Shown piece by piece: positions 56,393 to 64,000 of a stretch of 64,000 nucleotides of DNA; within the stretch, counting starts at the first letter, position 1; every line of letters starts with the position of its first letter. The DNA comes from Crocosphaera sp. UHCC 0190. Lineage in GTDB: Bacteria > Cyanobacteriota > Cyanobacteriia > Cyanobacteriales > Microcystaceae. A model generated the notes under the pieces. It made no database searches, was not told where the DNA came from, and worked only from the letters and a program-made list of their open reading frames with translations. Location of the stretch: the NCBI RefSeq assembly GCF_034932065.1, contig NZ_JAYGHP010000005.1, positions 1 through 64,000 on the forward strand, in the 5' to 3' direction. The translations under genes and the position numbers were made by a program.

Positions 56393-57097
56393 ATGAACAA
56401 AGCTATAACTTTTGCGACAGCAACATCTCTCCTCGTCATGGGAGTTGGTTCTTCACAAGCGGCTGATCTCAGACCTCCTATTGGTGGACCTTTCACTGAT
56501 GTTTATGCTTTTAGCTCTATTCCAGGATCAGGTAATGGTGTTAACGTAAAAATTGTTGGTGGCACAGCGTTCTTCGACTTCATCCCTGACGGTTTTGGTG
56601 CAGATGGACAATATGATGTCGATTTAGCAACAGGTGCTTTTGCCGAATTTGGTAGCGTACCAGGTCTTATCAAGGATGTGTCTCTTCCTTTCCCCCTTGC
56701 TCCTAATGCACCAGTAGCAATTCCTATCACTACTTTCCTGAATCTCGATGGGGTGGCTGCTCCTGATAGTGTATTTGACTTAACTACTGCTTTTGGTCCT
56801 GTATTTACAACAACGGCAACGGGAACAACAATTAGTTTTGATTTCGCAGGTGTGTTTAAGCAAACTGCTGGTGACATTGCTAATTTCAACGGTTCCGGAA
56901 CAATTTCTGCTACCTTTATTGGGTTAGCTCCCGAAGACATTATAGAACTAGCACAACGCCCTGAGGGAATAACCTCATCCCAATCTGGTACTTTCACTCT
57001 AAGAGCAGAGGCTGTGCCTGAACCCAGTGCTTTAGTCAGCTTAGCTGCTTTTGCTGGTGCGGGAACTCTGTTAAATCGTAAGCGCAAAAACAAATAG
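56393..57097 (+). CDS. PEP-CTERM sorting-domain protein
   Basis: 234 residues. A signal peptide (ITFATATSLLVMGVGSSQAA) is cut after about residue 24. The C-terminus has VPEPSALVSLAAFAGAGTLLNRKRKNK, the PEP-CTERM signal read by an exosortase. The body is Gly/Phe/Asp-rich and beta-like (FNGSGTISATFIGLAPEDI), typical of secreted surface proteins of unknown role. No exosortase gene in the window. GGGAG lies seven bases before the ATG. Confidence 0.92.
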   Translation: MNKAITFATATSLLVMGVGSSQAADLRPPIGGPFTDVYAFSSIPGSGNGVNVKIVGGTAFFDFIPDGFGADGQYDVDLATGAFAEFGSVPGLIKDVSLPFPLAPNAPVAIPITTFLNLDGVAAPDSVFDLTTAFGPVFTTTATGTTISFDFAGVFKQTAGDIANFNGSGTISATFIGLAPEDIIELAQRPEGITSSQSGTFTLRAEAVPEPSALVSLAAFAGAGTLLNRKRKNK

Positions 57098-57132
57098 TCA
57101 TCTTAAGTTAATCACAAGTTAATTTAAGAAAT

Positions 57133-57165
57133 ACTCGCCTTTTTAAAGAAGAGGTGGGTTTTCTT
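57133..57165 (+). terminator. Terminator of the PEP-CTERM gene
   Basis: ACTCGCCT pairs with AGGTGGGT (8 bp including two G-T pairs), followed by TTTTCTTTG, 36 bases after the stop codon. Confidence 0.7.
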
Positions 57166-57198
57166 TGTTCCTGTCAACTATCATTAAAGCCAGTTTAG

Positions 57199-57717
57199 TT
57201 ACGAATTATCACTAAGAGCTTTTTCTTCTGTTTGAATTCGTTGAATCATTAATAAACCATTAGCAAGACTGAACACTATTGCTGTTAAGTAAGCATTGTG
57301 AATCAGAGGAAGTCCAAAAATTTCTAAAATCACCCCTAACCAATTGGGATGTCGTAAATAACGATAAATTCCGGTATCCACAAGAGGTAAACCTGGAATC
57401 GTCATAATTGCCAATGTCCAACGGTTTCCTAATGCTTGCATCGACAAATAACGCAAAACTTGTCCGGCAATGGTTGCTATTAACCCAATAACGGCCAGAG
57501 AGAGAATAAAAGCACGATCAAAGTACCATACCTCTGCAATCATGGCTACCCACCAACTTACCTGTAGAATTTTAACGACACCCAGTAAATTATCGCTATA
57601 TTCTTGACCTCCTTGGGCTAAGATTTCAGTGGCATTACGTTGACTAATTCTGAGTTCAAACAGTCGTTGTAATATGACACAGATAATGATGCCGACAAAA
57701 ATCCATCGAGTAACCAT
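57199..57717 (-). CDS. ICMT-like membrane methyltransferase (BpsB/YpbQ-like)
   Basis: 172 residues. Four to five hydrophobic helices and the motif IYRYLRHPNWLGVILEIFGLPLI, in which RHPNW matches the AdoMet-binding region of isoprenylcysteine carboxyl methyltransferase relatives. Its place directly after a type III polyketide synthase mirrors Bacillus bpsA-bpsB, where BpsB (YpbQ) O-methylates alkylpyrones. I infer a similar task here. Gap to the synthase is 56 bases. Confidence 0.8.
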   Translation of the reverse strand: MVTRWIFVGIIICVILQRLFELRISQRNATEILAQGGQEYSDNLLGVVKILQVSWWVAMIAEVWYFDRAFILSLAVIGLIATIAGQVLRYLSMQALGNRWTLAIMTIPGLPLVDTGIYRYLRHPNWLGVILEIFGLPLIHNAYLTAIVFSLANGLLMIQRIQTEEKALSDNS

Positions 57718-57773
57718 GATTGTTTTTCATCCGATTTCAAGAATTGAGAATGTCAAAACTTAAAGACAAAAGC

Positions 57774-58895
57774 TTACCATTGCAAGAGAATGACTTCTTG
57801 AGAGAAACCTGGCCCCATAGCGATCATCAAACCATAAGAACCTGATGGGGGTTGCTCTGCTGATAAAGTTTTATCTAAGATATAGAGAATAGTCGGAGAT
57901 GAAAGGTTGCCCACTTCAGCTAATACCTCACGGCTCAGATTTAAAGCCTGTTCATCAAGACCATACTCATCTTCGATCGCATTAATAATTTTTGGTCCCC
58001 CTGGATGAACCAACCAACGGGATATATCATCAATGGAGAGATGATGAGCTTCTAAGAGAGGATCAATGGTTTGTCTGAGTCCCACCCTGACATAATCAGA
58101 AACTTCTGGCCGCAGGATATTACGAGTTCCGGTATCAACCACATCCATTCCCATTAAGTGAACCGTATCTGGTAACACCATTGAGCGACTATCAACGACT
58201 TTGGGACAACCAGCTTGTGCTAAAGGGTGATCATCACCAACCATTAAGACAGCAGCCGAACCATCACCAAACAAGGCCGCCGTCACAATGGTCATGATAA
58301 TGTCACTATATTGGGAAGGATCATTAGGTAAACGGCGAACCATCGAACATAAATCCCGTTGTAGTGATCCTTGCCAGAGGGAAGAAGAAGGCTCTGAGGC
58401 AACCAGAATTGAAGATTCTGTGGGATAGGCCTTTAAATAATCAGCGACACGAGCAACCCCAAAAGCCCCCCCCATACAACCGACACTAGCGAGGGGCATT
58501 CTTTTAATGTTTCGAGAAAAAGGAATGTGGTTCATTAGTCGCACATCAATACCAGGAACTGCTGGAATGAGAGAAGTTGCGGTTAACTGAGAGATATCTG
58601 TGGGTTCGAGGGCGGTTTTTTTGAGCAATTTCCAGACCGTTTCTTCAACCAGGTCAACAGTTGCTTTAATTGTGGCGTTCATACTTTCCTCAATTCCAGG
58701 GGGTTCAAAAAAGGAATCCAGGGGCAACATAAAATAACGTCCTTTAATCAAGACGTTAGTGAAGAAACGATCAATCGTATCTAAATCAAAATCTAGCTCT
58801 TTTACCAGGAAGTATTTACGGAGTGCATTGGCTAACACTTCCTGGGGATAATAGTGAGCCGGAAAACCAACAGCAGTATTAACGATAAAAGTCAT
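57774..58895 (-). CDS. Type III polyketide synthase (chalcone/stilbene synthase family)
   Basis: 373 residues. The catalytic triad is Cys140 (VGCMGGAFG), His297 (LVHPGGPKII) and Asn330 (EVGNLSSPT); GFGDGSAAV-like FGDGSAAVLM and GMGPGFS-like MGPGFS are present. It condenses malonyl-CoA units onto an acyl starter and folds the chain to a pyrone or resorcinol. It follows the type I synthase with 97 bases between and the methyltransferase follows it. The starter is probably a long acyl chain, from comparison with bacterial relatives. Confidence 0.93.
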   Translation of the reverse strand: MTFIVNTAVGFPAHYYPQEVLANALRKYFLVKELDFDLDTIDRFFTNVLIKGRYFMLPLDSFFEPPGIEESMNATIKATVDLVEETVWKLLKKTALEPTDISQLTATSLIPAVPGIDVRLMNHIPFSRNIKRMPLASVGCMGGAFGVARVADYLKAYPTESSILVASEPSSSLWQGSLQRDLCSMVRRLPNDPSQYSDIIMTIVTAALFGDGSAAVLMVGDDHPLAQAGCPKVVDSRSMVLPDTVHLMGMDVVDTGTRNILRPEVSDYVRVGLRQTIDPLLEAHHLSIDDISRWLVHPGGPKIINAIEDEYGLDEQALNLSREVLAEVGNLSSPTILYILDKTLSAEQPPSGSYGLMIAMGPGFSQEVILLQW

Positions 58896-58992
58896 GATAT
58901 TAGAAACTCTATACTAGGGTTAGTGGGTGCAGCAATGATAGGGGTAAATCGTAAAAAGACTCTACTTAATCTAAAGTATTCCCTAATTTGGT

Positions 58993-61900
58993 CTAAGAAT
59001 CTATATACTCAGAAATTTTTTGCCAAACAATTTGTAACATTTCTGGTTGTTCTTTCTGAAAAAAGAAATGTTCACCGGAAAACATCTTTACCCTAAAATC
59101 TTGACTGGTTTGTTGACTCCAGCTTTCAAGATCTTTTTGACTAACTTTCCTATCATCTACCCCTCCAAAGGCATAAATGGGACAATTCAGAAGATCACCA
59201 GACCCATACAAATACGTCTCCATGAGGGCAAAATCTGCGCGTAAAATGGGGAGAAATTGTTGATCAAATTCAGCTTTTTTGAGGGTTTCTTCGGGAATTC
59301 CCTGGAATTTCTGGAGAGCTTCTTTAAATTTAGAATCTCCTAACTGATGCAACGGTACATCAAAATCGGGAATTTGGGGAGCGCGACTACTCGAAACAAA
59401 TAGACAAACAGGACTTTGCTTGTTCTGTCGGCGAAGTTCACGGGTTAATTCAAAGCTTAATAAGGCCCCCATACTATGACCAAAAAAGGCAAAGGGACGA
59501 TCAAGATAAGGACAAATTAAAGGAACTAAGGTTTGAATTAGAGGTTTTAGTCCCGTAAAAGGAGGTTCTTGATCTCGATTTTCTCGACCAGGTAACTGAA
59601 CGGGACAAATTTCGATGTCAGACGGAAAGAATTTTGACCAAGATTGAAAAATTGAAGCCCCTGCACCTGCATAGGGAAAACAGAAGAGACGTAAACGAGG
59701 TTGAGAATTTTTATCCAAAAAAGGAAACCATAAATCTTGTTGGGTTTGCTTTTCTCTGTTTAATTCTGGTTCAGAGTCTCTATGAGTAGCTTGACTGGTA
59801 ATCAGATGCAGCACCTGATCAAAAAACTGCTCAATGGTCAGTGCGGCGAAATATTCCACAGGAACGGCTATTTCTAGAGTCATTTCTAGCTCTTTTCTGA
59901 TTTCGGTTGCCATCAAAGAGTCAATTCCTAAACTAGATAGAGGTTGTTGCCAGTCAATTTGATTGGCAGGAATTTTCGTAACTTTTCCTAACAGTTTACC
60001 AAGGTAAGATTGAAGCAATTCTTGACATTCTTGAGGATCAGCTTGCAGTAATTGAGTTTTGGTCAAGCTTTGACTTGGTTTTGTGTCAGTTTTAGATGTT
60101 TCTGGGAATGACTCAGTGGATGTAGATAAATTTTGGTTTTTCTCAATGACTGAAGATGACGGTGATGAAGGTTGCGCTTGGGTGAGTAAGACATCAACTA
60201 ACCTGGGTAACAGTTTCACCTCTTTATCTGAAAAATTGCCGACAGTTTGTAACTGCTGTAATAATATTTGATGGACTAAGTTACTGGTTGAGACAGTTGG
60301 GGTTAACTTTTTAGAAGAATCAGTGTCTAACCAATATCGTTTTCGTTGGAAGGGATAGGTAGGCAAGGAGATGGGACGACGTACATAATCTTGATCAAAT
60401 TTAGACCAATTAATATTAATTCCCCTAACATAAAGCATGGCCAAACTGTTCAATATGTGTAGCCAATTTTCTTGTTCTGGACGCAAACTCGGAAGCCATA
60501 ATTGTGCTTGTTCTGGTAAACAGTGACGACCCATTCCTAACAGAATCGGTTTGGGTCCAATTTCTAGAAACACTTCATAGCCCTGTTGCGCCAGGGTTTC
60601 CATGCTCTCAGCAAATCTTACAGGTTGGAGGATATGAAGACACCAATATTCAGGCGTTCCTATGTCTTGGCTGGCCAGTTGTCCTGTCACATTAGAAATA
60701 ATGTTAATTTGGGGTTGATGATAGGTAATTTCTTGGGCAATTTGGCGAAATTCCTCTAACATCGGTTCCATCGCGGGTGAGTGAAAGGCATGAGAAACTT
60801 GTAAGGGTTTTGTTTTAATGCCTTCAGATTCAAAGATTGCTTGTACTTCCGTAACGACTTCAGATAAACCAGAAATCACGATGCTTTGTGGCCCATTGTA
60901 AGCAGCAATGACTACTTCTTGACCGTAGGGTTGCAAGACAGCTTTAACCTTGGTTTCATCAGCGAGAACAGCCATCATAGACCCATCTTGAGGTAATGCT
61001 TGCATTAAGCGTCCCCTCTGGGCAATCAGTTTCAGTCCATCTTCCAGACTAAACAAACCAGCAACACAAGCGGCGACGTATTCTCCCACACTATGACCCA
61101 TAACCACATCAGGTTTAATGCCCCAAGATTGCCATAATTGAGCTAAAGCATATTCGAGGGCAAAGAGGGCGGGTTGTGTGTAGGCCGTTTCATGAATGGG
61201 AGATGATTGCCCCTCCCTAGGGTAAAGAATCTCTAGTAGGGGTTTATCTAAGTAGGGACGCAAAATTTGGTCACAGCGATCTAAAATTTCTCGAAACCTG
61301 GGCTGAGTTTCATACAACTGTCGCCCCATATCCTCATATTGTGATCCTTGGCCAGTAAACAAAAAGGCAATTTTCTGAGCTTTCCGAGACGTTACTATCC
61401 CTGAGATTCCATTGCTTTCTTCTTGATGTGCAAAGGCGGCTAATTCTCGCTGTAAGTCTTCTGAAGTGTCGGTGACAATGGCTAATCGATGTTCAAACTG
61501 CGATCGCCCTGTATTCGCACTAAAATAAATATCGGCCACAGAAATATCAGGATGGGATGCCAAAAATGTTTGATAACGATTCGCCATCTCTAATAAAGCT
61601 GGTTCAGTTTTGGCTGAGAGGGTTAACAGATGGTAAGGACGTTCTTGGGATGATGATTGAGCGTCAAGGGTTTCTGATGTCTGAGGGGCTTCTTCAACAA
61701 TCAGATGACAATTGGTTCCCCCAAACCCAAAAGCACTAATTCCCGCGAGGCGTTTTTCTGAGGGTGTTTCCCAAGGTTCACACTGGAGAGGAATTCTTAG
61801 AGGCGTTCCTTCGACTGAAATATAGGGATTAAGTTGTTGAAGATTGAGATGCTGGGGAATTTCTTGGTGTTGCAGGGACAAAACGACTTTGATTAAACCT

Positions 61901-62982
61901 GCAATACCGGCCGCTGATTCTAAATGGCCAATATTGGTTTTAACAGATCCAATCCAACAGGGTTGATCCGGTTGACGATTTTCCATCAAAACCTTTTTCA
62001 AGGAGTTAAATTCTTGGGGATCACCCAGAGGGGTTCCTGTCCCATGAGCTTCAATATAGCTGATTTGATTCGCCTTAACCCCCGCATTTTTCAAAGCTTG
62101 ACGAATGACTGCCTGTTGAGATGGGCCATTAGGTGCTGTTAAACCATTCGTTAAGCCATCTTGATTAACTGCCGAGCCTTTAATCACAGCATAAATCTTA
62201 TTTTCACCCCGTAGCGCGTCTGAAAGCCTTTTTAGAACAACGATGCCACATCCTTCGCCGCGAACATAGCCATCTGCTCTGGCATCAAAGGTTTTACAAT
62301 GGCCATCGGATGCCATCATGCGAGCTTGAGAAAAGATAATTGTGCCTTCTGGGGACAAAATTAGGTTAACGCCCCCCGCTAAACATAAATCTGATTCCTG
62401 AAGCCGTAGACTTTGACAAGCATAGTGAACTGCTACGAGGGATGAGGAACAAGCAGTATCTATGGCTAAACTAGGCCCCTTTAAATTTAACAGGTAGGAT
62501 AAACGATTGGCTGTAATGCACAATGCGTTTCCGGTTCCACTATAAGCACTTATTTTAGAGATATCTTGTAGGGATGCTCTACCATAATCATTATTACTAA
62601 TACCGACAAAAACCCCTGTTTGACTTTCAGCAAGCTCCTTTGGGATTAAACCCCCGTTTTCTAGAGCTTCCCAAGCCACTTCTAACAATAGTCTTTGTTG
62701 AGGATCAATATATTCAGCTTCACGAGGAGAAATCCGAAAGAATTCTGCATCAAAAGCATCTATTTCCTTTAAAAAACCACCCCACTTTGTATTCATCTTG
62801 CCTGGGGTCGCAGGAGTTTCCTCATACAATGATTCTATATCCCAACGATCTGGAGGTACTTCCGTAATTGCATCAATGCCATTACGCAATAGTTGCCAAT
62901 AATGTTGGGGATCATTGGCAGAGGGAAAACGACAACTTAGACCGATGATGGCGATAGGTTCCAAAATTACCTTGTTCTCCAA
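58993..62982 (-). CDS. Type I polyketide synthase, KS-AT-ACP-TE, one non-reducing module
   Basis: 1329 residues. KS domain about 7-430: Cys178 in DTACSSSLVAVH, His313 in EAHGTGTPLGD, His353 in KTNIGHLES. AT domain about 538-830: GHSVGEY with Ser631, and HAFH at 731-734, which indicates malonyl-CoA. The linker ends PTYPFQRKRYW. ACP about 985-1060 with Ser1022 (LGIDSLMATE). The C-terminal thioesterase about 1095-1325: GHSMGA with Ser1170, Asp near 1277 and His1305, of the RifR/SrfD type. No KR, DH or ER, so the added unit stays a beta-keto group. The start EPIAIIGLSCRFP is standard. Confidence 0.95.
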   Translation of the reverse strand: MENKVILEPIAIIGLSCRFPSANDPQHYWQLLRNGIDAITEVPPDRWDIESLYEETPATPGKMNTKWGGFLKEIDAFDAEFFRISPREAEYIDPQQRLLLEVAWEALENGGLIPKELAESQTGVFVGISNNDYGRASLQDISKISAYSGTGNALCITANRLSYLLNLKGPSLAIDTACSSSLVAVHYACQSLRLQESDLCLAGGVNLILSPEGTIIFSQARMMASDGHCKTFDARADGYVRGEGCGIVVLKRLSDALRGENKIYAVIKGSAVNQDGLTNGLTAPNGPSQQAVIRQALKNAGVKANQISYIEAHGTGTPLGDPQEFNSLKKVLMENRQPDQPCWIGSVKTNIGHLESAAGIAGLIKVVLSLQHQEIPQHLNLQQLNPYISVEGTPLRIPLQCEPWETPSEKRLAGISAFGFGGTNCHLIVEEAPQTSETLDAQSSSQERPYHLLTLSAKTEPALLEMANRYQTFLASHPDISVADIYFSANTGRSQFEHRLAIVTDTSEDLQRELAAFAHQEESNGISGIVTSRKAQKIAFLFTGQGSQYEDMGRQLYETQPRFREILDRCDQILRPYLDKPLLEILYPREGQSSPIHETAYTQPALFALEYALAQLWQSWGIKPDVVMGHSVGEYVAACVAGLFSLEDGLKLIAQRGRLMQALPQDGSMMAVLADETKVKAVLQPYGQEVVIAAYNGPQSIVISGLSEVVTEVQAIFESEGIKTKPLQVSHAFHSPAMEPMLEEFRQIAQEITYHQPQINIISNVTGQLASQDIGTPEYWCLHILQPVRFAESMETLAQQGYEVFLEIGPKPILLGMGRHCLPEQAQLWLPSLRPEQENWLHILNSLAMLYVRGININWSKFDQDYVRRPISLPTYPFQRKRYWLDTDSSKKLTPTVSTSNLVHQILLQQLQTVGNFSDKEVKLLPRLVDVLLTQAQPSSPSSSVIEKNQNLSTSTESFPETSKTDTKPSQSLTKTQLLQADPQECQELLQSYLGKLLGKVTKIPANQIDWQQPLSSLGIDSLMATEIRKELEMTLEIAVPVEYFAALTIEQFFDQVLHLITSQATHRDSEPELNREKQTQQDLWFPFLDKNSQPRLRLFCFPYAGAGASIFQSWSKFFPSDIEICPVQLPGRENRDQEPPFTGLKPLIQTLVPLICPYLDRPFAFFGHSMGALLSFELTRELRRQNKQSPVCLFVSSSRAPQIPDFDVPLHQLGDSKFKEALQKFQGIPEETLKKAEFDQQFLPILRADFALMETYLYGSGDLLNCPIYAFGGVDDRKVSQKDLESWSQQTSQDFRVKMFSGEHFFFQKEQPEMLQIVWQKISEYIDS

Positions 62983-63065
62983 ACGCTATATTTTGAGTAT
63001 TCCCCAGATTTACTGATCAATAACACTTGTCACTTTACTTAATCTTTACAATTAGTTGGGGTAGT

Positions 63066-63518
63066 TTACTCAGGCAAATAATCGGGATTTAGGGTTTCTT
63101 CTGGAGTAAAGGGACAGCTTTCAGGAAAACTTGTTAGGGATAATCCGGTTTCTTCGGCAGCCCACTCCTTCGCGGGAAAGTAACAATCTAAAAAGATTTC
63201 TCTAAAATAAGGCTTGAGTCCTGGATGCTTCCCTAATGCTTTATTGATACGTCGGCGATGCTCCTTGATGCTCCCTCTCCAACTTCCACAACGATAATCG
63301 GGTTGGTATTTCCATTTAATCAGGTGGGCTAGGACAACAATCAAATTGTTTTCCAATGCGTCTTTGCGGGACCCACCCATTTCTTCTAATTCCTCAATCA
63401 AGTGTTTTATATCTAGGGCTGAAAAATTCCCAGAACGGAGCGATTCCGAAGTTTTCGACAACCAGAGAGGATAATTTTGAACGTAAAGTTCTTTAGGGAT
63501 TACTTCAGTAGTCATCAA
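63066..63518 (-). CDS. DUF29 family protein
   Basis: 150 residues. LYVQNYPLWLSKTSESLRSGNFSALDIKHLIEELEEMG and IKWKYQPDYRCGSWRGSIKEHRRRINKAL match DUF29, a helical family expanded in cyanobacteria with no known function. It lies between the free ACP and the polyketide synthase on the same strand, with 83 and 30 bases of spacing. Presence within a biosynthetic cluster may be accidental. Confidence 0.85.
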   Translation of the reverse strand: MMTTEVIPKELYVQNYPLWLSKTSESLRSGNFSALDIKHLIEELEEMGGSRKDALENNLIVVLAHLIKWKYQPDYRCGSWRGSIKEHRRRINKALGKHPGLKPYFREIFLDCYFPAKEWAAEETGLSLTSFPESCPFTPEETLNPDYLPE

Positions 63519-63548
63519 GACTCTCCTAATTGATAAGATGATAATTAG

Positions 63549-63815
63549 TCATTCTATCATTGTAACAATATGGTTTGCCAAAGCCTCAATCGTTGGATAA
63601 TCAAATAAGAGAGTGGGATCGAGATTTTGTCCTAACCATTCTTGAAGATCTCCTGTTAACACAATGGCCGCTGAAGAATCTAGCCCATATTCATTAAATG
63701 ATGCCTGAGTATCGATCTTGTTTGGCTCAATTTCTAGGAGTTGAGATAAATAAGAAACTAGCCAATTTTCAATGTCAGTGTAGCCAGGGTGTTTTTCTGA
63801 GGTATTTTGGCTCAT
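63549..63815 (-). CDS. Free acyl carrier protein
   Basis: 88 residues. EYGLDSSAAIVLTGDLQEWLG carries the phosphopantetheine attachment at Ser47, and the following LDPTLLFDYPTIEALANHIV is the PKS/FAAL-associated ACP type. In cyanobacteria such ACPs usually receive a fatty acyl chain from a fatty acyl-AMP ligase and hand it to a ketosynthase. A ligase gene, if present, lies past the window edge. It is the first visible gene of the cluster. Confidence 0.9.
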   Translation of the reverse strand: MSQNTSEKHPGYTDIENWLVSYLSQLLEIEPNKIDTQASFNEYGLDSSAAIVLTGDLQEWLGQNLDPTLLFDYPTIEALANHIVTMIE

Positions 63816-64000
63816 AAATTCTAACTTTCTAAAGTATTTAGCTAGAAAAAACCCAACTTTTGAAAAAAGTAACTTTTTGAGGTTTCATCATAGCTCTATT
63901 AGAAATCCTAACATTTTTGGATCTTCTTATGAGTCAATACTTTTAATGAGATAAGAATTTTAGGCAATTTTGTCCAGATTCATGCTTGCTAAATTAACAG

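Noticed and set aside
1-64000. Insertion sequences or prophage
   Set aside because: No transposase, integrase or phage structural gene was recognised anywhere in the window.

Overview
The window comes from a cyanobacterium, most like a unicellular Cyanothece/Crocosphaera-type strain. The evidence is an AT-rich sequence with scattered GCGATCGC (HIP1) octamers, a cyanobacterial Hfq, the acyl-ACP reductase/aldehyde-deformylating oxygenase pair, the bidirectional hoxEFUYH hydrogenase, DevBCA-type exporter genes, a PEP-CTERM protein and Uma2/DUF29-type proteins. The genus is inferred from gene content only.

Layout. 0-4.2 kb: a possibly 5'-truncated DUF697/TerB-like gene, a type II NADH dehydrogenase, a HAD hydrolase and an RmlD-like reductase. 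4.2-8.3 kb: a DUF5678-like gene, then the alkane pair ado-aar on the minus strand, divergent from the hopanoid radical-SAM gene hpnJ. 8.3-12.4 kb: the minus-strand translation cluster rplS - tRNA-Trp - secE - nusG - rplK - rplA - [L10 leader] - rplJ - rplL. 12.5-20 kb: a hybrid-free sensor kinase, a structured fold-back element, a solitary N6-adenine methylase fused to a specificity-like domain, then small accessory genes (secreted protein, zinc MDR dehydrogenase, Uma2, NADAR and an unknown partner). 20-26.5 kb: a metallophosphoesterase, another Uma2, dapF, and the plus-strand series hfq - comFB - sigG - anti-sigma factor.

26.5-39 kb: a three-gene minus-strand set (enolase-superfamily enzyme plus two FAD oxidoreductases), then hoxW and the complete hydrogenase operon hoxEFUYH. 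Divergent from it is a low-oxygen tetrapyrrole pair, heme oxygenase (HO2-like) and hemN, so 30.6-39 kb reads as a fermentative/micro-oxic block. 39-49 kb: fumC, an HTTM membrane protein with a partner, a branched-chain-type binding lipoprotein, tRNA-Ser(GCU), hemC, a Coq4-like gene, a DprA-like gene, an OmpR-type regulator with a LapA-like membrane protein, and a pentapeptide-repeat protein. 49.5-57.1 kb: a SNF2 helicase, the devC-devB-devA export operon and a PEP-CTERM protein.

57.2-63.8 kb is the most interesting part: a compact minus-strand biosynthetic cluster with a free acyl carrier protein, a DUF29 protein, a one-module type I polyketide synthase (KS-AT-ACP-TE, no reducing domains), a type III polyketide synthase and an ICMT-like membrane methyltransferase of the kind that O-methylates alkylpyrones in Bacillus. 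It probably makes a methylated long-chain pyrone or phenolic lipid. Its upstream end lies beyond the window.

Many intergenic gaps carry short palindromes that share GTAGGG/CCCTAC-like ends but differ in their cores. No CRISPR array and no recognisable transposase were seen.
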